From Berghia stephanieae (lineage: Eukaryota; Mollusca; Gastropoda; Nudibranchia; Aeolidiidae): a DNA stretch of 64,000 nt. Both the position numbers and the translations under genes were made by a program. This document shows positions 1 to 9,929 of the stretch, in pieces; the stretch's first letter is position 1; each line of letters starts with the position of its first letter. Location: NCBI GenBank assembly GCA_034508935.3, contig CM067445.1:91249245-91313244 (forward strand), read 5' to 3'. The notes under the pieces were generated by a model, which was not told the DNA's origin, did not search any database, and worked only from the letters and a program-made list of their open reading frames with translations.

Positions 1-418
1 TGGGAGATTCAAATCTTTCATATTCATCACTTTGTGAGAAACCTGCATTGTATATAAAATTGGAAAGGTTTGATATGACAATGGGAGATTCAAATCTTTC
101 ATATTCATCACTTTGTGAGAAACCTGCATTGTATATAAAATTGGAAAGGTTCAATATGATAATGGGAGATTCTAATCTTTCATATTCATCACTTTGTGAG
201 GAACCTGCATTGTATATAAAATTGGAAAGGTTCTATATGACAATGGGAGATTCAAATCTTTCATATTCATCACTTTGTGAGAAACCTGCATTGTATATAA
301 AATTGGAAAGGTTCAATATGATAATGGGAGATTCTAATCTTTCATATTCATCACTTTGTGAGGAACCTGCATTGTATATAAAATTGGAAAGGTTTGATAT
401 GACAATGGGAGATTCTAA
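1..418 (+). repeat. 81-bp minisatellite with an open frame
   Basis: Just over five units of 81 bp run from the window edge. Units alternate between two types (GAGAAACCT and GAGGAACCT forms), giving a 162-bp higher-order period. Because 81 is a multiple of three, the plus strand stays open (unit MGDSNLSYSSLCEKPALYIK plus seven residues). No splice or start context supports translation. The array lies in an intron of the ligase gene, and its left end is outside the window. Confidence 0.9.
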
Positions 419-590
419 AACACGTAATTACAAAGTAATTAAAGAATAATTCAGTTTTTTAGGTAATGAAATAAAAATTATGAGATTACAATGAAAAACA
501 TTTAACTGAAAATTCTGTATAAGATAATAAAACTCCAAATCAAGTAATGTAAAGCACCAGTCTTGCTAAAAAAAATATTGTAAAACCAAC

Positions 591-734
591 CATTGAGGAA
601 TCAACTTGAGCTTCTTCCGGTTCTTCTTCTGACTTGCTGAGAATTCGACTCAAGTTGCTGAAGACATGGGATTCGTGCAGGAACTGATGATCAGACTGCA
701 TGAATCTAAGGCAATAACACCGGACAGCCATTTG
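591..734 (-). CDS. MYCBP2: MYCBP2 window exon 49, last in window
   Basis: This exon reads QMAVRCYCLRFMQSDHQFLH and ESHVFSNLSRILSKSEEEPE, matching human QMALRCWSLKFKQSDHQFLH. The 3' end is set at ATG|GTTGGT, which is not certain. The DOC/APC10 exons should follow below position 1. Confidence 0.93.
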
Positions 735-1721
735 CTGAAGGATTAGAGAAATTAACACTATTTTAAAAATGCATGTAGTTAGAGATTACAACAATTAAAA
801 GGCTACCTGATGAGGTGAAGAATATATAAATGAATTTCAGATAAACATCTTAATACTTCAAAGTACAAAATAATGAACATTTGATGTGCAAAATCTCCTT
901 AAGCAAAAAGACTAATAATATATAAAATAATTATACAATTTGATATATGAACAAGACACCAAGATGAAACTGTTTCTGTGTTGAGAAAATGTTTCCTCCA
1001 AATGTCACTTTATGTCACAATTGGCCAATTGTGAAATAAAATAAAATAAAAAAATAAAAAAATTAAATAAAAAGTGAGCATATCAGTTAATGTTCAACGC
1101 CGTTCAAAAATATAAACACTTGGTATCAGACTGTTTACCCTTGTTGGAATAATAAACAGTGATTGATTGATAAAGCATGTATAAATGTGTGTAACATATA
1201 TTTGTTACGTGTGCACTGATCCTAAGATTAAGATTTTCATGTCTGTACAAGTGCATTGACAGAGACATCAGCTGGGGTTGCTGGTCTTTATGAAAAAGAA
1301 TAATATCCCTTTGCCACTCTACAGTTCAGATGGAGAGAAAGATAAAGTGAGTAAATGTGACTCATATATAAGGGAACAATACAATACAAAACAAACGATG
1401 TTTCGGCCTTTGGCCTTTTTCAAGTAAACACAAAATAATAAATATTAGATTGCATTAAGAGTTGAAACATTCTAGGTAAAATTATATATTTCATGTTTAC
1501 TTTAAAAAGGCCAAAGGCCGAAACATCGTTTGTTTTGTGTTTATTCCCTTATATATGAGTCACATTTACTCACTTTATCTTTCTCTCCATCTTATTGGAT
1601 CATTTAAGCACCTCTAGTTTTTGGTTTTACTACAGTTCTGATCTCAATACAAAAGTATCATTTTACCTTGATATCAATCATTATTCAAGATAGCTGAATA
1701 ATATTTTATTTTTGTTCATAC
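735..1721. other. Intron with fold-back
   Basis: AT-rich intron. It holds AAAAT-type simple repeats near 1037-1070 and the fold-back at 1328-1591. No other gene is seen. Confidence 0.7.
1328..1591. repeat. Long inverted repeat (fold-back)
   Basis: Arms of about 100-110 bp (1328-1438 and 1492-1591) are near-perfect reverse complements around a ~55-bp AT-rich loop. Each arm carries AAGGCCAAAGGCCGAAACAT. The arrangement resembles a fold-back element or two head-to-head copies of one repeat end. Confidence 0.9.
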
Positions 1722-1862
1722 CTGAAGAGCAGATCCCATGGGTAAAAGCATCATGACGTCACTGATGGTTTGGAGTAAGTTGTGGAATGTATCTGGCAGT
1801 TGGGCAGCTGCTTTCCCAGCTATGACGATGTCTGACATAGGATGCTCACAGATTGGAACTTC
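1722..1862 (-). CDS. MYCBP2: MYCBP2 window exon 48
   Basis: This 141-nt exon (phase 0-0) reads VPICEHPMSDIVIAGKAAAQ and FHNLLQTISDVMMLLPMGSA, matching human CEHPLSDIVIAGEAAHPLPH. Confidence 0.97.
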
Positions 1863-2490
1863 CTGGAGTTCAAAATAGTAAATAGATACAATGAGCAAGA
1901 GGATGACGATGCTAAATTGACTGATTCCAAATTTAAGTAGTTATGTAAATGTTATGAGAATTATCGATTGCCACTTACTGTTAACTTATCCTTGATTTCC
2001 TTAGTCCTTAAAAAAGGTGATATAATCAAATGCTTACAATAAATATACTTTTGAAAATGAAATATTTATTGACAAATAACAAAAAGATGATTTACAAAAA
2101 CTATTTTTTTTTTAAATCATCATGTCTCTGACTGTTCCACTTCAGACAAAACAATCAAGCATTGGTTTAGGCCACATCGAAAACTCATTGCAGAACAAAG
2201 ACAGAAAGTCATAGGCTGACAGGAAAAGGACATAAAAAAAGGGGGTGTATAATCAGATGACCTTCCTGAATGATGATGGATGGCCAAGGGCCCCAATCCA
2301 GAATCTTGTTGAATTAAGTCTAAATATCCATTACATTTGCTATTTTAGGAACAGGCCTATTAATTTATTAAATTTGCTACTGTATCATAAATAATCTCAT
2401 TAGCGCCAAAATAAAAAAATAAAAAATAAATATAACTTTTTTTTAAAAATCAAAGGCAGAAAAAAAAGTTAAAGAAGTAAGTTTATTTAC
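1863..2490. other. Intron, nothing recognised
   Basis: AT-rich intron sequence. I see no gene or repeat family shared with the rest of the window. Confidence 0.6.
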
Positions 2491-2655
2491 TTCCAGGTCT
2501 TTCTTGTTTTCCTTCTTCTTGACTTCTCCATCAGCCTCAGCCTCAGCCTCTAACTCCTCTTCATCAAAAGCGGGTACAAGAGATGCTACAAAGAACCACA
2601 GGAGATCGTGAAGACAGACTTGCTGTACTACACTCCTGATCAGCCAGTTCAATGC
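2491..2655 (-). CDS. MYCBP2: MYCBP2 window exon 47
   Basis: This 165-nt exon (phase 0-0) reads ALNWLIRSVVQQVCLHDLLW and FFVASLVPA, then an acidic/Lys-rich tail. It matches human FNWLLCNVIQTTSLHDILWH. Confidence 0.96.
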
Positions 2656-2780
2656 CTAAGGAATAATTACAATATTAAACGACTTAACATTTTCTCAGTA
2701 ATTGTGTAACTAATATAATCTAATTATTGCATAGGTCATGCATCCAGTTGAAAGTCGATTGAGATGTCAATAACCCAGGC

Positions 2781-3005
2781 TTAACTCACTCAACCCTAAC
2801 ACTGACTATGTCCGTAATTTACCCAGGTTGCTTTTACTCCATGCCTATTCATTACATTTTTTGAGACAAATATGCGTAATATCAAAGCTAATGTTTTTCG
2901 CTTTTGCATGTTAATGATAGTTGAATAAAACTATCTTTGTACTACCTCATTTTTAATACATTTTTTCCAAAAAGTAGCAAAAATCTCTAGGATTGAGTGA
3001 GTTAA
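2781..3005. mobile_element. MITE, TTAACTCACTCAA family, copy 1
   Basis: This 225-bp unit has terminal inverted repeats TTAACTCACTCAACCCTA and its near complement TAGGATTGAGTGAGTTAA. The outer TTAA may be the target duplication, as for piggyBac- or Kolobok-type elements. Related copies lie at 17651-17884 and 52560-52786. No coding capacity. Confidence 0.85.
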
Positions 3006-3203
3006 TTTGATGATTCAATAACATTTTCTCAGCCATTTTGTCAATACAGCGAAGCCTGGCTTGCCTAATTATTCAGAACGTGGTAGAAAATATTTGTAGG
3101 GCGTATATTTTACTAAAGGAACTGTATACAATTTTATCACAATGCATAGATGAAACAAAACAGGAAAACACTCTGAAATGATTGGCCAGATGTGTCAGCT
3201 TAC

Positions 3204-3400
3204 CTGGAAAGCAAAAACTCGGCACATTGCTTTCCTTAATGCCTGCTTCATGGCCAGCTGCAAACCATCAAGATCGTGTCTTTGAACTATAAACTCCATG
3301 ACGGGCCTGTGTAATGTATTGCCTCCATTGCGTTTTTCCACTGCTGCAATCAGCCGGGTCATAGCCACTGACGGGTGTTTGAGAAGGGAGATACCTCCAT
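3204..3400 (-). CDS. MYCBP2: MYCBP2 window exon 46
   Basis: This 197-nt exon reads LLKHPSVAMTRLIAAVEKRN and VMEFIVQRHDLDGLQLAMKQ, then ALRKAMCRVFAFQ. It is near-identical to human FVIQHHDLEGLEIAMKQALR. It ends phase 0. Confidence 0.97.
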
Positions 3401-4379
3401 CTGAAACAATTTTATTAGTTTCTATAAAAATAATACAAAGCATAAGCATATCATGTACAAACCGACTAATAAGGAAAAGTGTGGTGACTTTTCTATTGCA
3501 AGGAATCTTTTTCTGATTTAGTCAATTCAACTTTTTAAAAAAAATTTGCTAGCCAAATCTCTTGAAAGTTAATTATTGCATTCTTCTTTCTTTTTTTTCC
3601 TTAAATTATAATTTTTTTTACAAGATATCCTTAACAGCATGTGATATGCTTTGTTTTCAAACTCGACAAAAAATGACAAACTCATTTTAAAAAAAGATAA
3701 ACCTATTCAATTCAATTCAATTTACAAGCTTTTCACCAATATTTTAACACGATTAGATTGTGAAATTGTATATTGATGCTTCTTTCCAGATCAATTTTTT
3801 TGTCAAAAGTCTGTAAACACCATAAGAAAGGCTTGAAATTCCAAGCTATTTGCTGCCTTTGTCTTTGCCTAATAAATTAATGCTTAGCTCGAACTACAGG
3901 GAAAAAAATACTCATAAAACAGAAGAATTACCAATTAGGTTGCTTCAATATTCTCTAATTAGTTATAGAAAAAAATAAATTCAACAAAGTTTGAATGATT
4001 ACATTAAAATATACATTCTTGTATAAAAATCTGAAAAAATATGGTTGATGAACTTAAATTGTAAAATGTCCTTGCCTTAAGATTTAATTTCTTGAAATTA
4101 GCTATGAGGACAAAACTGAATAAATATTTAGCCATGCCAAGCAACAGACAGTCACCACTTTTTCATAATCATTAAAAAAAAAAATCAATCAAAATAAATA
4201 TAAATAAACAAATTCGTTCTTTAAAAATATTAAAATAGGTAAGAATATTTACTATTTCTTAAAATTGTAAGATAAATAAAGCTTTCTTGATAATCAGTCT
4301 AAAACGTTTCTTAACATGCACTGAAGATCTACTTCATTCATTATCGAAATTAAAAAACTATAGATATTTTCAGTTTTAC
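3401..4379. other. Intron, nothing recognised
   Basis: About 1 kb of AT-rich intron. No repeat family or open frame worth naming. Confidence 0.6.
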
Positions 4380-4590
4380 CTGTGACGCTACCACTGTTGT
4401 TTCTCCTCCTTGCTGACACTGAGACAGCTCTGGAAAAGACAAAGTCCTGATGGTCTGTATCATTCTCTGATCCATACTCTGAAATACTTCGGTGAAATGC
4501 TTTCTTGTGATTGTCTTGTTCTGTATCAGGACTTGTCCCCGCACTTTTTGTCATTGGCTGTTTCTCAAGTAAAGCTCTTGTGTTTTCATG
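4380..4590 (-). CDS. MYCBP2: MYCBP2 window exon 45
   Basis: This 211-nt exon reads HENTRALLEKQPMTKSAG, then AFHRSISEYGSENDTDHQDF and SARRRNNSGSVT. It matches human FQRSYSVVASEYDKQ and IPRRRVNSGD. It ends phase 1. Confidence 0.92.
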
Positions 4591-4645
4591 CTGAAATGTG
4601 AATTGTAACATATTACATTTTAATGATTTAAGCATCAGTTTGAGA

Positions 4646-4646
4646 T

Positions 4647-4678
<32 letters not shown>
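4646..4678. repeat. Poly-G tract, about 30 bp
   Basis: An uninterrupted run of G on the plus strand. The exact length is uncertain in any assembly. On the coding strand it is poly-C and intronic. Confidence 0.9.
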
Positions 4679-4735
4679 GATGGGAGGGTAATTGTTTTTA
4701 AAAATCTTTTTGATTTTAAATACCACATACTAGAG

Positions 4736-5040
4736 ATTTAAAATTGAGCTTTTATACAGCGCAATATCCACTAAATGTGCTCAAAGCGCTTTACAAGGGG
4801 TCCCTGGTCAACAGCAACATTTAACATGTAGGACATGACGCCTGTTAGGCGATATTACAATTTTTCAGATAAAGACAACGCTGTTAATGGCCAGGTACTC
4901 ATTTTACACCTGAGAACGATGAGAGAATGTGAGTAAAGAGCATTTTCCAAGGACTCAACTATGCACTGAGTGCGAGGCTCGAACCCAGGACCTTCCGATC
5001 CGAAAGTGAGTGTCATACCACAAGACCACATAGCCCCACA
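4736..5040 (-). mobile_element. tRNA-derived SINE A, copy 1
   Basis: Read on the minus strand it starts with a tRNA-like head. There is a box A-like TGGTCTTGTGGTATGACA and a box B-like GGGTTCGAGCC about 50 bp later. A body follows with GTACCTGGCCATTAACAG and CCTAACAGGCGTCATG, and the tail GTAAAGCGCTTTGAGCACAT ends GCTGTATAAAAGC. The tail resembles the 3' end of the LINE at 12270-12330. Confidence 0.88.
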
Positions 5041-5215
5041 ATTTTAACAATTTATTAAACCCACATGATCTGCAATTAGCTGGCTTTCAAGCTGTGAAGA
5101 CTGTGCCAGACCAGAGGGAAATATATTTAATAACCTAAACGTGAATGAAAAGTTCAATAACAGAGATTATTTTTTATTAAAATTTTCGGAAAAAAAAAAT
5201 CTTAATTCTACTTAC

Positions 5216-5946
5216 CTTCAAAGTAGGCAGCAGTTGTGACACAGGCCTGCTGTCCTGTCCAAGCGATCCAGACCTTGCTAATGGGCTGTGACGTAATTCT
5301 GTTGGCAGGCGTGGTCTATAAGGCATAAAAGCATTACTTCTACCACTACCCTGATGCCCTGCCATACTCATGGAGCCAGACCGAACAAACACACGCTCCC
5401 CTTCATCCATATAGAAATCCTCAGCGAAAGCAGAGTCAGAACTCCCGGCATTGTGAAGATTTAAATACTGGAACTGGACAGGTGGGAATGGGTCAAGATC
5501 TGACCCGCTTTCACTGACACTGGGTAAATGAGTGTCAGTGCGAGGAAATGACAGAGGCCTCGATTTGTTGTGCTTTGGGAGAGACAGACCTGATGCACTA
5601 GCTAACTCCAGTAAGAATTGTGCATTGTTCTTTAAGATGTGATGAGCTTCCATCGGGTTCAAAAACCCTTGAGACTTACTGGCAGCCACGGTGGGCCACT
5701 GACACTATTTTTTTTCTTGCTTTTCCGAGATTTGTCCTTGCCTTTTTTATTGTCCTTCATGTACTTATCTCGACATTTTTCACAAAGCAGGTACCAGGTA
5801 CAGTCTCCAAGACCTCCATCCCCACAGTGACCAGACCAGCCCCCAACATAGATGCCACTAGAGTTGTATCCTTTCCCTCCAGACCTTTTCCCACAACCAG
5901 GGTGGTGTGTGCGCATGTGAAAAGTTACTGACTTTGGACAATGAGT
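5216..5946 (-). CDS. MYCBP2: MYCBP2 window exon 44, zinc-binding segment, with a one-base frame break
   Basis: The first part reads VTFHMRTHHPGCGKRSGGKG, GWSGHCGDGGLGDCTWYLLC and EKCRDKY, matching the human Cys/His segment. The second part, in another frame, reads PMEAHHILKNNAQFLLELAS, which follows directly in human. The frames switch at 5690-5712, with no room for an intron. The length, 731, is 3n+2 between two phase-0 junctions. One missing base in the GGCCC run would restore continuity. A stop in the second frame just upstream excludes the neighbouring A-run as the site. Confidence 0.88.
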
Positions 5947-7191
5947 CTGTGAGAGAAAAAAACCCCCAGAAAGATGAAAATAATGTGAGATCATATAAAA
6001 AAATCTTTTAAAAAATTATCATGACCATTCAAAACTTATAAGTCAGTTGGGGGGGAAAGCGCGGGAGGGTTAAGAACACAAGATTTAAAAGCAATCAATT
6101 ATTTTACGAAAGGTGTCACAAAAATATTTTTTAACATAGTAATTTAGAAATTTTGAACACCACAAATTTTTTCATGTTTAACACAGGATATTCAAAGAAA
6201 CAAGTGCCAGAAAAAAGTTTGATATATTATGACTTCTTCCAACGAAATTCAAAACAATTAAGGTTATCTAAAAGCAGCACTTCCTTCTGTGATTTGCCAA
6301 CGTGGAATAGAACATTAAGTCATGCGAGAAAATCCCAGCCTCTCAACCAAGATCTGACTCTGCAACCTTCCGATCGAAAGCAAGTGAGCTAGAACTAAAT
6401 CAAAGGCTCTTCTGACAATTTATTTTAAATTCAAGAATATAAATTTGAAAAATGACATAGAGTAAAAAAAACAAAAACAAAGATGAACTCTTGATGCCAA
6501 CAATTAAGAGTATGTCATTGCCATTAAAGAGACAGCATATAATTAGCAGGTATGTGCTCATAAGAAATAAACAGAAAATAAAGTGCATTTTGGACTACTA
6601 AAATCTGTCTTAAGGATCCATAGTGCTGAATCAGGGAAAATTTATTCTTTTGAAGCTAAATATTTTATGATAAAAGAATAGAAATTAAAAGATAGGAATC
6701 AGATAATTTTGTGTAGAACTAATAAAATAGAAAATTAAAATTAAAATTAAAATTGAGCTTTTATATAGCACAATATCCACTAAACGTGCTCAAAGCACTT
6801 TACAACAGCAACACTTAACATGTAGGACGGGAGATGACGCCTGTTAGGCGATATTATTTTTTTTCGGACAGAGACAATGCTGTTAACAGCCAGGTACTAA
6901 TTTTACACCTGAGTAGGATGAGAGAATGTGAGTAAAGAGCTTTCTCCAAGGACTCAACTATGCGCCGAGCGAGGCTCGAACCCAGGACCATCCAATTCGA
7001 GGGCGAGTGTCATACTACTAGACCACATCATGCAAATCAAAATCAATCCTCAATATAAACTTGGCAAAGGAGGGACATATCATTTAAGCTAGTGCATGTT
7101 AAGATTTAAGCAGCACCATTCATTACCTTGATTTTTAGAAAACTATCTCGAAGCCAACACAATTCAGTACATTGACCACAATGAGACTAAC
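5947..7191. other. Intron with a SINE
   Basis: Holds SINE A copy 2. A stretch near 6300-6392 (CCCAGCCTCTCAACCAAGAT, then CCTTCCGATCGAAAGC) looks like a worn tRNA-type SINE head on the minus strand, too degraded to call. The rest is AT-rich. Confidence 0.6.
6751..7030 (-). mobile_element. tRNA-derived SINE A, copy 2
   Basis: Full length, in the same orientation as copy 1, with the same head, body and tail. It has a small deletion after the tail motif, where copy 1 has GGGGTCCCTGG. Confidence 0.88.
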
Positions 7192-7370
7192 CTGGCATAT
7201 TTCACATATTGTATCTTGATTTTCATCCATCGCCCCTGCAGCAGCAGCAGCAGCAGCCACGGCAGCAGCCCCCATATCCCCACCAGCTCCAGGAGCAGCA
7301 GCAGGTTGGAAGATGCGGGCCATGGCATCCCCAAGCATTCCTCTGGCCCGCACAGCAAAGTTTCCCATCG
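7192..7370 (-). CDS. MYCBP2: MYCBP2 window exon 43, poly-Ala and first Cys pair
   Basis: This 179-nt exon reads MGNFAVRARGMLGDAMARIF, a poly-Ala tract written with GCN codons, then DTICEICQ. The CxxC is the first half of the zinc-binding segment found in human as DTICELCG. It ends phase 0. Confidence 0.93.
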
Positions 7371-8232
7371 CTAAATTGCGCACAGGTTGGTAAAAAGCAA
7401 GATGCAATGGCAAAACTGAATTAATTTTAATGCAAGTTAAAATCTTAAGCTCCTAAAAAGAGTTTTAAACATTAAGAAAAAAGGTCTTTGTCTTGATTAC
7501 ATTTCCAAGGTCATTAAAGTTATTGCCAAAAATTCATGAAGATTATAATATTCAACCAGTATCCATAACCTAAGCCTGAATCATCGATATTAAAGTGAAA
7601 GAAGGTTTCATACTCACTACACACTTCAGGCAAAAATCAAGGGAAAGACTTTTTGTACAATTTTAGTTAACTGATTAATTACTATGACAGGTATTTATAT
7701 AAAAGATTGAATAAACAAAGCTTAAAGTTTATAGAAGGCAAAGTTTTAAAAAAATGTCATTCAGCACTGTCACTAAATGACAAAGTTAATGGTATCAAGG
7801 GATCGAATAAAATCTTTTATACAGCCATTGTAAAATAGATCTAAATCACACAAATCTAGGAGTCCTGCATCAGAAGGATCAAAATGTTAATGTACTGGCT
7901 AATTTTCATAGCATAGTCTGGATTTCCCTGTAGTTGATACACACATAGACAGACAGACAGGACAGACTTGTTCTTTCTTTCATTAATATAGATTATGTGA
8001 GTATCCGTGTATGTGTGTGTGTGTGTGTGTGTGTGAGTGTGCGTGGATGTGTGAGAAAGAGAGTGTGTGCATACATGTGTGAATGCTAATATGTGCACTA
8101 TTATAGTTAATTCTTATTCATTTATGTAAAGCACTGTATGCCTCATTACTTTGGATTTGAGTGTGTTATAATCATTTAAAGATTTTTTAAAATTACAACC
8201 AAATCAAAAAGGAATGGATATTTGAAATTCAC
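7371..8232. other. Intron with (GT)n
   Basis: AT-rich intron with a (GT)n run at about 8010-8036 flanked by GTGT-rich sequence. Nothing else recognised. Confidence 0.6.
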
Positions 8233-8446
8233 CTTCAACTGCTGGTAAAGGCACAGGTTTGTTTCCTTTCTTCTTTTTCAACTTCTTCTCCTTGTCTTTT
8301 TCTTTCTTCTCGTGTTGTTTCAGTCGTGCCACCATTGCAGAGCTAGGGGGAACAAAGTCCTGGTTTATGACGTGCATCACTGAGTCGGACAATTCCTCCC
8401 AGAAATGGACCAAATGCTGCAAGGTGGTCGGCAGTTGGGTTTCCTG
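8233..8446 (-). CDS. MYCBP2: MYCBP2 window exon 42
   Basis: This 214-nt exon reads TLQHLVHFWEELSDSVMHVI, matching human LTLQHLVAFWEDISLATIKA. A Lys-rich run follows (HEKKEKDKEKKLKKKKGN). The acceptor is CAGCAG, so one Gln may be optional. It ends phase 1. Confidence 0.96.
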
Positions 8447-8544
8447 CTGTAAGAAAGATGGAAAGAAAGATATACAACTCTATGCCAGTTTTGTGGAAGT
8501 TCAGTGTGTGCATATTTTTTTTTCTTTATTTATTTATTTATTCA

Positions 8545-8797
8545 GACAAATGCAATTTTTAGGGCACCTAAATCGACATAAATGTATTGAACATCTTGCA
8601 CTCACAGGAAAGATAGAAGGTAAAAAATAGAAGGTAAAAAGAGTATAGGTAGACCAAGAAAAACATATTTGAATAGCTTGAACAGCTGGGTGACAAAGGA
8701 AGAGAAGAGTAATATTAGTTTTCTGAGGTTATCTGATCAGAGAGATGAATGGTGTACCATGATTACTGATGTCTGGCAGAGACTTGGTACTTGAAGA
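8545..8797 (+). mobile_element. LINE ORF2 C-terminal relic
   Basis: In plus-strand frames it reads LGHLNRHKCIEHLALTGKIE, then, after a small duplication that changes frame, IGRPRKTYLNSLNSWVT and DQRDEWCTMITDVWQRLGT. 'GHxxRH...GKIEGKR..GRPRxTWLD...DRxxWxxMI' is the usual C-terminal signature of non-LTR ORF2 proteins of the RTE/Jockey-like kind. Only the end of the element remains. Confidence 0.7.
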
Positions 8798-9016
8798 AGA
8801 AGAATTCAGTTCCCATATCTTAGCTTGAAAGATAATCATAACCATTAAAATATATTATTTGTTTCCAGAATAAGTAAGATATGTGATATCTGTTGTTATT
8901 ACCACCATCATCATCAACATCCTCACTACTGGGTTGGTAGACATGTGCTGCTTGTTAAATTTCCTTCTTTAAATATATCCATTAAAGCTGTATATTCTAC
9001 TAAATGTTTGACTTAC

Positions 9017-9414
9017 TTTTTCCTCCTTGGCATGAACTGTTTCCACCAGCTGATTGAATCGGGCCTCTCCCTCTGACTTGTGCCTCTCCACCGGTCTTTT
9101 CACTATCATTGGTAGGGAACCTAAAAACTCATTCAATGAATCGGATTTGGTCTCGGTCAGTGGCTGTTTTTGATCAGCGAAAAATATGTCCTGACTTCCA
9201 AGGACAGGAAATGCTGACATGGGGTGGATGCTGTCAGTATGATCAAAACTACTGCTGCGACTGCTGATGGATTCCGAGACCTGTGGCTCCAGATTAAAGC
9301 GCACTCGACTTTCATTGATGTTGTCCCTTCGCTCCAAGAAGATTGACGATCCTTGCTAGATTCTGTGGAATGACGTTGACGCCTGGGGTCTTGGCTGGAC
9401 TGGACTTTCTTTTC
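9017..9414 (-). CDS. MYCBP2: MYCBP2 window exon 41, with a one-base frame break
   Basis: The good acceptor (TTTCGCCAACAG) opens a frame reading EKKVQSSQDPRRQRHSTESS. The downstream conserved frame reads NESRVRFNLEPQVSESIS and ends HAKEEK at GTAAGT. The two frames differ by one base and switch at about 9335-9355. The length, 398, is 3n+2 although both neighbours require 3n. A missing base in the assembly is the simplest cause. The alternative is a weaker acceptor TCTAG at 9355, which gives 339 nt fully in frame. Confidence 0.8.
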
Positions 9415-9929
9415 CTGTTGGCGAAACACAAGAATTATAAAATAATAACAAGTATAGACATATAACTGACACAAATAATCCTTTGCCACAAAACACTAGG
9501 CACCTATGAAAAGGAATGTTCAATAATAACAATCAAGACAAAAAAAAAGAGCACTTGTTTCCAATATTTCAAATTGATGTCAAGTAAATAAAAATTTGCA
9601 AAATTGACCACAATCATATGTGACCCTCCGGCTCGAAGCGGTATTAAGTCGGGATTTGGAAAACGAAGAAAACCGGTTTTAAAGTGGAAATGGTCAAAAT
9701 TATCAAATTTCAGTTTTTGGATGTTTCAGAAACTACAATCATTTTTCTACATTAAAACATAATAATTCAACATAAACATTGACGATAAGTTATATAAATT
9801 TCAAGTTTTAAAATGCAACTATCAGTGACACATTCAAAACGAGAGTTGACTTTCTCTCAGAGAGCCACCCTTTGTACAGTCCGCTATAGAAAAACGAAAA
9901 ACATAAACCACACCAAATTATTGGACCAA

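Noticed and set aside
48-449. 133-residue plus-strand protein
   Set aside because: The frame exists only because the minisatellite unit is a multiple of three and lacks stops. There is no supporting context.
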